Positions 1 through 15,028 of a stretch of DNA of 64,000 nucleotides are shown here, piece by piece. The stretch comes from Lacisediminihabitans changchengi (GTDB lineage: Bacteria > Actinomycetota > Actinomycetes > Actinomycetales > Microbacteriaceae). Where the stretch lies: the NCBI RefSeq assembly GCF_016634425.1, contig NZ_JAEPES010000004.1:224925-288924 (forward strand), given 5' to 3'. The translations under genes and the position numbers were made by a program. The notes beneath the pieces were generated by a model. That model was not told where the DNA came from, did not search any database, and saw only the letters and a program-made list of their open reading frames with translations. Positions within the stretch are counted from its first letter, which is position 1; every line of letters starts with the position of its first letter.

Positions 1-504
1 GGGCACGCTCGGCTCTGCAGCCACCGCACTGGCAAATGGCTCCCCGACGATGTTCGGAAACATCTCCTCGACATAGGAGTTGCTGAAGGTCTCGGCCACC
101 GGCTTGTCGAAGGTGCCGTAGTCGAACGACGGCGTCGGTTCCGGCATCCACCCGGCGGTGTAATCGGGAGTCGGGGCAGAGAAATTCGTCCCGGGCGGCC
201 CGGCGAACGAACCAGGCGCCGGAAACTGCGGTTCGCCGGTCGGCTGCGTGAAGGGCTGCGCGCCAGCGGGAGGCGGGAAGCTGGCTCCGGCCGGTGCCGG
301 AAACCCCGCCGCGCTCTGGTTCGGGTTCAGCGTCACTGCGCCTGGCGGCGGAGGGAACGACGCGATGTCGGGTGCGACGATGCCGTCGGTCGACTGCGGA
401 TAGACGGTCGGCGGCATCCGGAACTCCAGAGCATCCGCTGCCTCATCCGCCGCCCGCTGGGCTGCCTGGGCATCCCCCAACGGAATCTCGTACGGCTGAT
501 TCAT
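1..504 (-). CDS. Pro-rich protein of a type IV pilus cluster (N-terminal part only)
   Basis: The reading frame is open from an ATG at 504 to the window edge (168 codons, no stop), so only the N-terminus is visible. It starts MNQPYEIPLGDAQAAQR and is then dominated by Pro, Ala, Gly and Phe, with repeated SFPPP, FPAP and FTQP blocks at about residues 48-110. This reads as a disordered linker. No catalytic domain or membrane segment is present in the visible part. It lies 55 nt downstream of pilB on the same strand. In related actinobacteria the retraction ATPase PilT or another pilus component follows pilB, so a pilus role is likely, but the visible part does not prove it. The function of the missing C-terminus is unknown from this window. 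Confidence 0.7.
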   Translation of the reverse strand, partial: MNQPYEIPLGDAQAAQRAADEAADALEFRMPPTVYPQSTDGIVAPDIASFPPPPGAVTLNPNQSAAGFPAPAGASFPPPAGAQPFTQPTGEPQFPAPGSFAGPPGTNFSAPTPDYTAGWMPEPTPSFDYGTFDKPVAETFSNSYVEEMFPNIVGEPFASAVAAEPSVP

Positions 505-559
505 GTGCTTTCCCCTCGTGTTGCACTTGACCTGTCGATGACACCCCCGCGCCATCGGA

Positions 560-2230
560 TTACGCGACGACGCGAAGAATCTCTTCGATCGACGTCAAAC
601 CCATCTGTGCTTTGGCCCATCCGTCTTGGCGGAGGGTCAGCATGCCCTCGCGCATCGCGACGTTTTTGATCTCCGCGCTCGACGCGCGAGCGACGGCCAG
701 ACGCTCGATGTCCTCCGTGACGGTCATGATCTCGTGAATGGCGATGCGACCGCGGTATCCGGTGTTCGAGCAGACCGAACATCCGATCGCGCGGTGCAGC
801 GTCGGCATCGGGAAGTCGGGATTGAGTCGGAATCCGACCGCGGCGAGGTCGTTGAGCTCGGCGACGTACGGCTCCTTGCACCGGTCGCACAGTCGACGGG
901 CGAGACGTTGTGCGACCACCGAGTCGAGCGCAGATCCGACCAGGAAGGGCTCGATTTCCATTTCGGTGAGGCGAGTGATCGCACTGGGAGCGTCATTGGT
1001 GTGAAGAGTGGAGAGCACGAGGTGGCCGGTGAGCGAAGCCTCGATGGCGATCTGTGCAGTCTCGTGGTCGCGGATCTCACCGAGCAGCACGACATCCGGG
1101 TCGGAGCGCAGGATGCTACGCAGGGCGCTTGCGAAAGTGAGCCCCGCCTTGACGTTCACCTGCACCTGGTTGATCCCCGCCATGCGGTACTCCACCGGGT
1201 CTTCGACCGTGATCACGTTGATCTCGGGCCGTGCGACCGTATTGAGTGTTGTGTAGAGCGTTGTCGACTTGCCGGAACCCGTCGGCCCGGTGACCAGAAT
1301 CATTCCGTAGGGCTTCGTGTACGACTTCTTGTACGCCGCGGCGTTGCGCTCGAGTAGACCCAGGTCGGAAAGCTGCATGCTCGAACTCGAGTTGTCGAGG
1401 ATTCGCATGACGACCTTCTCGCCCCAGACCGTCGGCAGGGTGGCGACGCGGAGGTCGACCTTGCGGCCGGCGTGGACGACGGAGAGCCGACCATCCTGCG
1501 GCTTGCGGCGCTCGGAGATGTCGATGTCACTCATGATCTTGAGGCGCGAGATGACGCCGTTCTGGATCTGCTTCGGCGCCTGCTGCATCTCGTGCAGCAC
1601 GCCGTCGATGCGGTAGCGGACGCGCATATCGTGCTCCGCGGGCTCGATGTGGATGTCCGAGGCCCGGTCTTGGATCGCCTGGCTGATGAGCAGGTTGACG
1701 AAACGTACGATCGGCGCGTCGTCTTCCAGCGCCTCGGTGCCTGTGGCGACGACATCCGCTGACGGACGGCTCTCTTCCTCGATTGCGGTGGTGAGCTGGT
1801 CGAGCTCCCCGTCCGCACGCAGGAATCGGTTCATCGCATTGCGGAGGTCTTGGCGCTCCGCCACCACCACCGCAATGTGCATCCGAGTTGCTGCGCGGAT
1901 GTCGTCCAGGGCGAAAACGTCGCCCGGATCGGCCATTGCCACGGTGAGGGTCTCGCCGTTCACAGTGATCGGCAGAAGGTCGTGTCGGCGGCAGAGCAGG
2001 GCGGGGACCAGCGTGATAGCGGTGCGATCGATCGGGAAGTCGAGCAGTTCCACGAACGGCAGCCCCGCCTGCGCGGCGCGAGCGGATGCCACCTGCGCGT
2101 CGCTCAGCACACCTCGGTCGACCAGGCCGACGATGGCCAGCTCCTCCGTGGTGGGATCGCCGGTGAGGTCATCCAGGCTCTCGATGGGCATGAGGCCACG
2201 GATGATCAGGATTTCAGCCAAGGATGACAT
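560..2230 (-). CDS. pilB: Type IV pilus assembly ATPase PilB (GspE/PulE family)
   Basis: This is the 556-residue cytoplasmic hexameric ATPase that powers pilus extension or type II secretion. The N-terminal MshEN-like domain (about residues 1-150) precedes the GspE core. Walker A GPTGSGKST is at 315-323 (K321). The Asp box, the Walker B segment (VVLLGEIRD) and the His-containing STLHTNDAP stretch follow. A CxxC pair (LCDRC) and a second (CSVC) form the zinc-binding C-terminal module typical of PilB. The reading frame extends upstream, but the ATG at 2230 follows a GGAAGGGG ribosome site and gives MSSLAEIL, the usual family start. Length and motifs are complete. It is the first visible gene of a minus-strand pilus operon that runs out of the window. 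Confidence 0.93.
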   Translation of the reverse strand: MSSLAEILIIRGLMPIESLDDLTGDPTTEELAIVGLVDRGVLSDAQVASARAAQAGLPFVELLDFPIDRTAITLVPALLCRRHDLLPITVNGETLTVAMADPGDVFALDDIRAATRMHIAVVVAERQDLRNAMNRFLRADGELDQLTTAIEEESRPSADVVATGTEALEDDAPIVRFVNLLISQAIQDRASDIHIEPAEHDMRVRYRIDGVLHEMQQAPKQIQNGVISRLKIMSDIDISERRKPQDGRLSVVHAGRKVDLRVATLPTVWGEKVVMRILDNSSSSMQLSDLGLLERNAAAYKKSYTKPYGMILVTGPTGSGKSTTLYTTLNTVARPEINVITVEDPVEYRMAGINQVQVNVKAGLTFASALRSILRSDPDVVLLGEIRDHETAQIAIEASLTGHLVLSTLHTNDAPSAITRLTEMEIEPFLVGSALDSVVAQRLARRLCDRCKEPYVAELNDLAAVGFRLNPDFPMPTLHRAIGCSVCSNTGYRGRIAIHEIMTVTEDIERLAVARASSAEIKNVAMREGMLTLRQDGWAKAQMGLTSIEEILRVVA

Positions 2231-2363
2231 CGCGCCCCTTCCATTCGGGTAGGGGCAACTGAAGAATTCCCCCCGGAAAGGCCAACGGTATCCCGGCGTC
2301 TCAGAGACGGACAGACCCGCTTTAGGGGGTGGAGAACCCGCTCTCACCAGGGCTTAACAGGGA

Positions 2364-2395
2364 AATGGCCCCTCGCGATAACGCGAGAGGCCATT
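2364..2395 (-). terminator. Stem-loop after rpoC
   Basis: The arms 2364-2377 and 2382-2395 pair with one mismatch (aatggcc-c-ctcgcg / cgcgag-a-ggccatt) around a 4-nt loop. The hairpin begins 15 nt past the rpoC stop. There is no strong U tract, as is common for terminators in GC-rich actinobacteria. It probably ends the rpoBC transcript and separates it from pilB. Confidence 0.75.
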
Positions 2396-2409
2396 CCTTG
2401 AGGTACTGC

Positions 2410-6291
<3,882 letters not shown>

Positions 6292-6338
6292 TTTTTCTCC
6301 TACTTTGAAAAGGTGTCGTTGTCGTAGTTGGCCGGCTG

Positions 6339-9848
<3,510 letters not shown>

Positions 9849-9978
9849 GGAAATAACCTCCGGTGGCGGGTCTAGCGCCAGTTGCAGTCGGTGATGGATC
9901 GCCCCAGGGGTGCCGTGCTGTAGAGCACAGAGCCAACCGCAATATGAAGGCAGAGAAATCCTGGGAGCGCAAAGAACC

Positions 9979-10008
9979 ACTATAGGACGGAAAGACGCGC
10001 CGAGTCAA
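9979..10008 (-). promoter_or_regulatory. rpoBC promoter
   Basis: On the minus strand there is a -35 TTGACT (10003-10008) and a -10 TATAGT (9979-9984) separated by 18 bp, close to the sigma70/HrdB consensus. Transcription should begin near 9972. That leaves a leader of about 125 nt before the rpoB TTG start, long enough for control at the mRNA level. Confidence 0.75.
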
Positions 10009-10096
10009 CCAAATGCTTGACCAATTTATCGGCGAGGGCTATAAGACCCGGCCCGGACATCCGCTCTCCCCGGTATTTTCGGAGCCTCCCACCCCT

Positions 10097-10151
10097 GAGT
10101 TGCATGTTTTGGCTGTTCTCGACCGCTCAAAACAGCCAAAACATGCAACTC
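10097..10151. repeat. Perfect 21-bp inverted repeat (long hairpin)
   Basis: The arms 10097-10117 and 10131-10151 are exact reverse complements around a 13-nt loop. The left arm begins gagttgcatgttttgg. It lies upstream of the spermidine-synthase-like gene and behind the rpoB promoter. It has no T tract. It belongs to a set of long intergenic hairpins in this window that share structure but not sequence. Confidence 0.85.
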
Positions 10152-10217
10152 ACCGATGAGACGAGGGAGGCGGATGACCGCGGCGGGTGCACCGGTGCCG
10201 TGTGGCAGCATCGAGGC

Positions 10218-11081
10218 ATGACCGAATCGCCCTCGACGACCCTGAAGCTGAGCGGATTCCACGCGGTCATCGAGCCGGACCGCTGGGTTCCCGGCGCCTT
10301 CACCCTCGTCGTCGACGGCACGCCGCAGTCGCACGTGAACCTCGACGATCCGACTCAGCTGTTCTTCGAGTACATCCAGCGCATCGGTCACGTCATCGAC
10401 CAGCTGCGGATGCCTGGCGAACCGATAACCGCCGTGCACCTGGGCGCCGGCGCGTTCACCCTTCCGCGCTACGTCGAGGCGACGCGCCCGGGGTCGCGCC
10501 AGCAGGTCATCGAAATAGAGTCGGATCTCGTCGACCTGGTCCGCGCCCACCTCCCCCTCCCCCGCAACGCCTCCTTGCGAGTGCGCCACGGCGACGCGCG
10601 CGAGGTGATGGAGAAACTGCCGTCCGGGCTGCGCGGCGAGGTCGATCTTCTCGTCGTCGACGTGTTCAGCGGCGCCCGCACCCCGGCCCACGTCACCAGC
10701 GTCGAGTTCTACCGCGAGGCGGTCTCCCTGCTGAAGCCCGACGGCGTGATCGCGATCAATGTGGCCGACGGCCCCGGGCTCGCGTTTGCCCGCGGACAGG
10801 CCGCGACACTCCTCGCGGTGACGGATGACGTGGCCGCCCTCGCCGAGACCCAGATCTTGAAGGGTCGCCGCTTCGGCAACATCGTGCTGGTCGGGTCACC
10901 GAGCCCGCTGCCCCTGGAGTGGATGCCGCGCCTGCTCGCCGGCGGACCGCATCCGTCGAAGGTGGTCGCCGGCGCCGAACTGCGCAACTGGATCGCGGGT
11001 GCGCAGATCGTCACCGACGCCACCGCGGTGCGCTCGCCACCGCCGGCGAAGAGCATCTTCCAGGTCGGTAACCGCGACTGA
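10218..11081 (+). CDS. Spermidine synthase-like methyltransferase-fold protein
   Basis: This is a 287-residue protein of the SpeE/polyamine aminopropyltransferase superfamily. It has a Rossmann nucleotide-binding motif (VHLGAGAFTLPRY), the acidic EIESDLVDLV after strand 2, a GDAREVM segment and the active-site-like DVFSGARTPAHVTS loop followed by LLKPDGVIAINV. Actinobacterial members of this group often have no proven polyamine activity and may be other S-adenosylmethionine-fold enzymes, so the substrate is unknown. The ATG at 10218 gives MTESPSTTLK. The in-frame extension upstream would read through the 10097-10151 hairpin and is rejected. Only a weak GAGG precedes the start. Confidence 0.8.
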   Translation: MTESPSTTLKLSGFHAVIEPDRWVPGAFTLVVDGTPQSHVNLDDPTQLFFEYIQRIGHVIDQLRMPGEPITAVHLGAGAFTLPRYVEATRPGSRQQVIEIESDLVDLVRAHLPLPRNASLRVRHGDAREVMEKLPSGLRGEVDLLVVDVFSGARTPAHVTSVEFYREAVSLLKPDGVIAINVADGPGLAFARGQAATLLAVTDDVAALAETQILKGRRFGNIVLVGSPSPLPLEWMPRLLAGGPHPSKVVAGAELRNWIAGAQIVTDATAVRSPPPAKSIFQVGNRD

Positions 11082-11116
11082 CCGCAGCGCTGCGCGGCGA
11101 TGACGGCGGAGCCGGT

Positions 11117-11122
11117 TAACCT
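11117..11122 (+). promoter_or_regulatory. Leaderless -10 box, TPR gene
   Basis: TAACCT is followed by 7 nt and the ATG at 11130. Confidence 0.45.
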
Positions 11123-11129
11123 CGTAGTG

Positions 11130-11642
11130 ATGATCACCGGTTACGACCCGCAGACCCTGCGCGAGCTAGTTGACGTGCCCGCTGTCGAGGCGCGGCTGGC
11201 CGCGCTCGGCGACAGCCGCAGCACCGACGTGCTCGGCGAGAAGGCAGTACTGCTGCGCCTGCTCGGCCGCCTCGACGAGGCTTTGGCCACGGCGGAACAG
11301 GCCTTTCGCCTCGAACACTTCTCCGGCGACCGCGAGCGCCTCACCCGGGCACGGATGCGGCGGGCTCAGGTCTTCCAATTCTCCGGGCAGCTCGAGCGCG
11401 CCCTGGCCGAGATGACCGCCGCCCGCCGCACCGCTGCGGGAGAAGAGTGGTCGTCGACCGAGGCCTTCGCAGCGCAGCACGAGGGCAAGATCCTGTTCGA
11501 CCTCGGCAGGTTCAGCGAGGCCCGCGAATCTGTGGCCCACGCGCTGGCCGTGCGCGAACGCATCCAGGCTCCGGCCGAGCAGATCGAGTCCTCGCTGTTC
11601 GCGCTCGGGGTGATCGAGAGACGCATCGCCGAGGGCAGCTGA
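11130..11642 (+). CDS. TPR-type helical repeat protein
   Basis: This 170-residue protein is predicted to be all alpha-helical. It holds three to four degenerate tetratricopeptide-like helix pairs (for example GRLDEALATAEQAFRL, GQLERALAEMTAA, GRFSEARESVAHAL). Such repeats act as protein-interaction scaffolds; no catalytic motif is seen. The start at 11130 is chosen because TAACCT lies 7 nt upstream, a leaderless arrangement; the earlier in-frame ATG at 11100 would lie upstream of that promoter. The SprT-like gene follows after 4 nt, so the two are probably co-transcribed. Function unknown. Confidence 0.75.
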   Translation: MITGYDPQTLRELVDVPAVEARLAALGDSRSTDVLGEKAVLLRLLGRLDEALATAEQAFRLEHFSGDRERLTRARMRRAQVFQFSGQLERALAEMTAARRTAAGEEWSSTEAFAAQHEGKILFDLGRFSEARESVAHALAVRERIQAPAEQIESSLFALGVIERRIAEGS

Positions 11643-11646
11643 CCCG

Positions 11647-12111
11647 ATGGCCGAACTCGCGCGGGTGCGTCACTGGGCCGATGCCCTGATTGCGCTGCAC
11701 CTCGACCCCAGCTGGAGCTTCGGGTTCGATGCCGCGAAGACGCGCGCCGGACTGTGCAACTACACCGACCGCCGCATCTCGGTCTCGCGCCACCTCGCCA
11801 CCCGCTACGAAGACGACGAGATCCATCAGGTGCTGCTGCACGAGGTGGCCCACGCCATCGCCGGGTCGCGCGCCGGGCACGGGCCGAAATGGAAGAAGGT
11901 TGCAGCCGAACTCGGGTACGAGGGCAAACGCCTTCACGACGGGGCGATCGCGAACGACCTCGCGCCCTGGGTCGGGAGCTGCCCGGCCGGTCACCAGCAC
12001 TTCCGTTACCGCGCCCCGACCCGGGTGCTGGCCTGCGGACGCTGCGCCAAACGCTTCGACCCCGCCAACACGATTACCTGGACCAAGCGCCTGGTCGCGA
12101 AGGCGAGCTGA
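11647..12111 (+). CDS. SprT-like zinc metalloprotease-domain protein
   Basis: This 154-residue SprT-like domain protein carries the gluzincin motif HEVAH at residues 65-69 and a third candidate ligand, H78, in GSRAGHGPKW. The C-terminal half holds a zinc-ribbon-like region (CPAGH ... CGRC). SprT/Spartan-family domains are linked to proteolysis of DNA-protein crosslinks, but bacterial short forms are uncharacterised. It lies 4 nt behind the TPR gene, suggesting translational coupling. Complete length and motifs; the substrate is not known. Confidence 0.85.
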   Translation: MAELARVRHWADALIALHLDPSWSFGFDAAKTRAGLCNYTDRRISVSRHLATRYEDDEIHQVLLHEVAHAIAGSRAGHGPKWKKVAAELGYEGKRLHDGAIANDLAPWVGSCPAGHQHFRYRAPTRVLACGRCAKRFDPANTITWTKRLVAKAS

Positions 12112-12130
12112 CCGGCGGCATCCGGAACCG

Positions 12131-12212
12131 TCCGCCAACAGGATCAGATCGTCAGATCATCCGTCAACAGGTCAGATTCGGCAATTTCGGGGCGGCCATC
12201 ATGTTGGCGGAT
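12131..12212 (+). repeat. Inverted-repeat element, copy 1 (about 80 nt)
   Basis: The element starts tccgccaacaggat and ends atcatgttggcgga, so its ends are imperfect inverted repeats (13 of 14). A third copy of the end motif (tccgtcaacagg) lies inside. A second copy in opposite orientation is at 56112-56192. The shared body includes the pattern agat-cgg-aat-tcgggg-c. It may be a short non-autonomous mobile or structured intergenic element. Confidence 0.75.
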
Positions 12213-12257
12213 GGGCCGGCGTCGCCATAGCAGGTCGGGGAGGCGCCGGTAACCGGA

Positions 12258-12263
12258 CATAAT
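12258..12263 (+). promoter_or_regulatory. Leaderless -10 box, CGNR gene
   Basis: CATAAT is followed by 7 nt and the GTG at 12271. The in-frame ATG at 12262 overlaps this box. Confidence 0.5.
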
Positions 12264-12270
12264 GGTTACC

Positions 12271-12849
12271 GTGAATACCGGTCAGTGGTTCGTCTCCAGC
12301 GAGGGCGCGCAATGGTGGTTCGACTCCGGAGCGGTGTCCCTCGACTTCGCCTATACCGGGGCGATGGGCGACGATCCTGCATGGGAAGACCTGCACGGTC
12401 CAGCGGACCTCGGCGAGTGGCTGGCGGGTCGGTACCCCCGGGTCGACCCGAGCGCCACGGCCGGCGATCTCATCGATGCGAAGGCACTGCGCCGGTCGAT
12501 CGCCAACATCGCGCTCGCTCTCAGCCACGACCGCGAACCGCAGCCGGATGACGTCGACACGCTGAATCTCTTCGCAGCGACCCCCAACATCCCGCCAGCA
12601 CTCGCCGGCGGCAATCGCCAGGCCGGACGCTCGGCCGTCCGCCCCGGACAGGCCCTGGCGACCATCGCCCGCGACGCCGTCGAGCTATTCACCGACCGGG
12701 CCGGCGGTCGCCTGCGCGAGTGTGCGGCGGATGACTGCGCCCTCGTGTTCTACGACGAATCCCGCTCGAACAACCGCCGCTGGTGCTCGATGCAGCGCTG
12801 CGGCAACCGCTCGAAGGTGCGGGCGCACCGGGCGCGGTACGGGGCTTAA
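12271..12849 (+). CDS. CGNR zinc-finger protein (ABATE domain), probable transcriptional regulator
   Basis: This 192-residue protein has an N-terminal ABATE/RpoE-interaction-like domain (WWFDSGAVSLDFAYTG) and a C-terminal CGNR zinc finger. The zinc ligands are visible as CAADDC ... WCSMQRCGNRSKVRAHR, where the basic stretch after the cysteines probably contacts nucleic acid. The family is thought to regulate transcription; the target is unknown. The start is set at GTG 12271 because CATAAT lies 7 nt upstream, making a leaderless transcript; an in-frame ATG at 12262 overlaps that -10 box and has no ribosome site nearby. Confidence 0.82.
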   Translation: MNTGQWFVSSEGAQWWFDSGAVSLDFAYTGAMGDDPAWEDLHGPADLGEWLAGRYPRVDPSATAGDLIDAKALRRSIANIALALSHDREPQPDDVDTLNLFAATPNIPPALAGGNRQAGRSAVRPGQALATIARDAVELFTDRAGGRLRECAADDCALVFYDESRSNNRRWCSMQRCGNRSKVRAHRARYGA

Positions 12850-12855
12850 CGCGCC

Positions 12856-12921
12856 GAGCGCTGCCGGATCGGTCGAGCACCGCCGACCATTCGGCAGCAC
12901 CCGTTCGATCCGACAGCGCTC
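12856..12921. terminator. Long hairpin between convergent genes
   Basis: The arms 12856-12871 (gagcgctgccggatcg) and 12906-12921 pair at 15 of 16 positions. An inner 5-bp stem (gccga / tcggc) lies in the loop. It stands between the convergent CGNR and DUF427 genes and could terminate both. No T tract is present. Confidence 0.65.
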
Positions 12922-12938
12922 GCTTAGTGCGTGCTGAC

Positions 12939-13244
12939 CTACTCGGTGATCTGAACTTCTTTCCAGAAAGCCACGTAGTTGCTGAAGTCCTTGCCGTCGG
13001 TGCGGGCGAAAGCGGTCTCGTACGGGTGCGGGTAGCTCCAGGCGCGGTCCTGCAGCACTGCATCGCCATTCTTCACGGAGAAGTACTGGCACGCGCCCTT
13101 CCACGGGCAGGTGTACGGGGTCTTGCTCTCGACCAGGAACTCCGACTTCACGCTGGCCGGCGGGAAGTACCAGTTGCCCTCGATCTTGATCAGGTCTTCC
13201 TTGGGGGCTTCTGCGATGACGTTTCCGTCGATGACTGCCTTCAT
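12939..13244 (-). CDS. DUF427 domain protein
   Basis: This 101-residue protein matches the DUF427 family: MKAVIDGNVIAEA at the start, then YFPPASVKSEFL, CPWKGACQYF and YPHPYETA, the signature blocks of the family. It is a small single-domain beta-rich protein, predicted cytoplasmic, with no established activity. The start has a strong GAGGAG site 7-8 nt upstream. It is monocistronic, convergent with the CGNR gene. Confidence 0.88.
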   Translation of the reverse strand: MKAVIDGNVIAEAPKEDLIKIEGNWYFPPASVKSEFLVESKTPYTCPWKGACQYFSVKNGDAVLQDRAWSYPHPYETAFARTDGKDFSNYVAFWKEVQITE

Positions 13245-13295
13245 GATGTGCTCCTCAGAGATTGTGCGGCCTCGCGGCCCGCGATTATCGCAACG

Positions 13296-13835
13296 CTACG
13301 CTCGGCCGACTGATTCCCGGGCGACGGAGTCGACATCCAGTTCGATCGCCCGGTCGATCTCGGAACGGCGGCCGCCTTCGGTCAGTGCCCGGCCGCTCGA
13401 GGAGGCACCGATCAGGTGACCGGTCGCGTTGCGCAAGCCGGCGAAAGCGGCGGATGCGGCGGCGGCTTCGGGCGAGCAGTAGTCGATTCCGAGGTCGGCG
13501 AGCGCATCGATCACCGCACCGGCCGCGAGCAGATCCTCCACGGCGAACCGGGGCGATCCGTCGGCCCAGCTCTCGCCCGCCGCGACCACGGCGACCATGA
13601 AGCGCTCGCCCCTGTCACCCTGCCGTGCCAACACCCACTCGGCCACGGCGCGACGGTTGCGAAGGCCGCCGATCACGAGCGGCACGGTCCCCGAGCCTGT
13701 CGAGGGGACCGCCGGCGGCGTCGACTCACCGAGCACGTCGACCCAGACCAGGGCGTCGGCATCGTGCCCGATCGCCTCGGCGCCGCGCACGCCCCACTCG
13801 AACCGGACCTGGTATTGCGTCTGTGCGAAAATCAC
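13296..13835 (-). CDS. 2-phosphosulfolactate phosphatase family protein (ComB-like)
   Basis: This 179-residue protein resembles ComB-type phosphatases: YQVRFEWGVRGA at the N-terminus, DALVWVDVLG, then VIGGLRNRRAVAEW and a C-terminal NATGHLI block. In archaea and some bacteria ComB acts in coenzyme M or sulfolactate metabolism; in actinobacteria the role is not known. A small insert (VPSTGSGTVP, about residues 43-52) is encoded by a palindromic repeat at 13686-13710. The GTG start at 13835 is supported by TACCCT 7 nt upstream (leaderless). Confidence 0.78.
   Translation of the reverse strand: MIFAQTQYQVRFEWGVRGAEAIGHDADALVWVDVLGESTPPAVPSTGSGTVPLVIGGLRNRRAVAEWVLARQGDRGERFMVAVVAAGESWADGSPRFAVEDLLAAGAVIDALADLGIDYCSPEAAAASAAFAGLRNATGHLIGASSSGRALTEGGRRSEIDRAIELDVDSVARESVGRA
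13686..13710. repeat. GGTCCCC palindromic repeat inside a coding region
   Basis: The sequence ggtcccc (13686-13692) and ggggacc (13704-13710) flank gagcctgtcga. This form (fragment GCCTGTCGA between GGTCCC arms) is a palindrome I know from intergenic DNA of many actinobacteria. Here it sits in frame within the ComB-like gene and adds residues to the protein. Confidence 0.7.
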
Positions 13836-13842
13836 GGGTTCG

Positions 13843-13848
13843 AGGGTA
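13843..13848 (-). promoter_or_regulatory. Leaderless -10 box, ComB-like gene
   Basis: On the minus strand TACCCT is followed by 7 nt and the GTG at 13835. Confidence 0.5.
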
Positions 13849-13858
13849 ACAACTCGCG

Positions 13859-13908
13859 GGTTGAGTAGCGCAGGAGGGACATGAGGCCGCGTCGCGGCCT
13901 ACTCAACC
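13859..13908. repeat. GGTTGAGTAG palindromic repeat, short form
   Basis: The outer arms ggttgagtag (13859-13868) and ctactcaacc (13899-13908) are perfect. An inner perfect stem (aggccgcg-t-cgcggcct) follows. It is a shortened version of the 100-nt elements at 18581, 27391 and 28616. It lies between the divergent ComB-like and SRPBCC genes. Confidence 0.85.
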
Positions 13909-13934
13909 AGCCAACCCGGGCGCACAATGGGGTC

Positions 13935-14417
13935 ATGCGCGTTCTGCTCAAGCTGGTCCTCGACTGCCCACCGGATGCCGCGTGGCGGGCCCTCCGCGAC
14001 CCTGCGGTGTTTCGCGCCGTCTCGGCACCCTTCACGACGTTCACCACCGACCCGGGCGGGTTTCCGTCGGAGTGGTCGGAGGGGGAATACCGGGTGCGGG
14101 CGAAGGCATTCGGACTGTTCCCCCTCGGCGAGCAGGCCATCCGTCTGTCGTTCCAGAAGCGCCCCGAATTTCTCGACGCCGGCGACGTGCACATCGTGCG
14201 GGACGACGGCGGCGGGGTGCACGGTGCCCTCGCCGCGGTAACCAACTGGAGGCACAGCATGGCCGTCGCGCCGCTCGGCACGCGCACCCTCTACCGTGAC
14301 CAGCTCGAGGTCTCGGCTGGCGCGCTCACCCTTCCGCTCTGGCTGTTCTACTGGGCATTCTGGCAGTGGCGCGGCCTGCAACTACGCCGGCTCGCACCGA
14401 CCTGGAGCGCCGCATGA
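13935..14417 (+). CDS. SRPBCC-fold protein
   Basis: This 160-residue protein begins with a polyketide-cyclase/START-like N-terminus (LLKLVLDCPPDAAWRALRDP) and ends with an aromatic hydrophobic stretch (LWLFYWAFWQWRG) that may contact a membrane. The fold binds hydrophobic ligands; the ligand is unknown. The ATG at 13935 lies 6 nt after CACAAT, a possible leaderless promoter. Its TGA overlaps the next ATG (ATGA), so it is coupled to the DUF1684 gene. Confidence 0.7.
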   Translation: MRVLLKLVLDCPPDAAWRALRDPAVFRAVSAPFTTFTTDPGGFPSEWSEGEYRVRAKAFGLFPLGEQAIRLSFQKRPEFLDAGDVHIVRDDGGGVHGALAAVTNWRHSMAVAPLGTRTLYRDQLEVSAGALTLPLWLFYWAFWQWRGLQLRRLAPTWSAA

Positions 14418-15028
14418 CCGCCTTCGAGGTCGCCGACTGGCGCCGCCGCGTGTTCGCGCTCTACGCCGAGGTGCGCGCATCCACCGATCTGCCTGCCGCC
14501 CATGATCTCTGGCGGCGCGGGCGCGACGAACTGTTTGCGCAACATCCGTCGACCCCGCTGCTGCCCGACGACCGCGCCGAGTTCACGGGACTTCCGGTGC
14601 GGCCGTACGACCCGGACTGGCGCTTCACGGTCGAGGTGATCGACGCCGATCCGAAGCGGATGGATGTCGAAACCGGCACCGACGGGATCGTCCCGTTCGA
14701 GCGCATCGGCATCGCCGACGTGCCCGGGGTCGGCCCGCTCGATGTCTGGAAGCTCGGCAGCTACGGAGGCGGCATCTTCGTGCCGATCAAAGACGCACTG
14801 TCGCGCGTGCCGGGCGGCACCTACGGCGGCGGCCGCTACCTGATCGACACGATCAAGGGCGCGGATCTCGGTCAGGGCGCTGGGCCGAACTCCCTGGTCC
14901 TGGACTTCAACTTCGCCTACAACCCGTCGTGCGCGTACGACCCGGAATGGGCCTGCCCGCTCGCCCAGGCTGGCAACACCGTGGCGGTCGAGATCCCCGT
15001 CGGGGAGCGCTACTCCGGCAGTTATTAG
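14414..15028 (+). CDS. DUF1684 domain protein
   Basis: This 204-residue protein matches the DUF1684 family: FTGLPVRPYDPDWRF in the first half, then GGIFVPIKDA, TYGGGRYLIDTIKG and the hallmark LVLDFNFAYNPSCAYDPEWACPLA near the C-terminus. No biochemical role is established. The start overlaps the upstream stop by 4 nt (ATGA), implying translational coupling to the SRPBCC gene; the longer in-frame extension would overlap that gene. Confidence 0.85.
   Translation: MTAFEVADWRRRVFALYAEVRASTDLPAAHDLWRRGRDELFAQHPSTPLLPDDRAEFTGLPVRPYDPDWRFTVEVIDADPKRMDVETGTDGIVPFERIGIADVPGVGPLDVWKLGSYGGGIFVPIKDALSRVPGGTYGGGRYLIDTIKGADLGQGAGPNSLVLDFNFAYNPSCAYDPEWACPLAQAGNTVAVEIPVGERYSGSY

Noticed and set aside
13859..13908. 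Rho-independent terminator
   Set aside because: It lies between two divergent genes and shares arms with the GGTTGAGTAG family, so it is a repeat and not a terminator of either gene.
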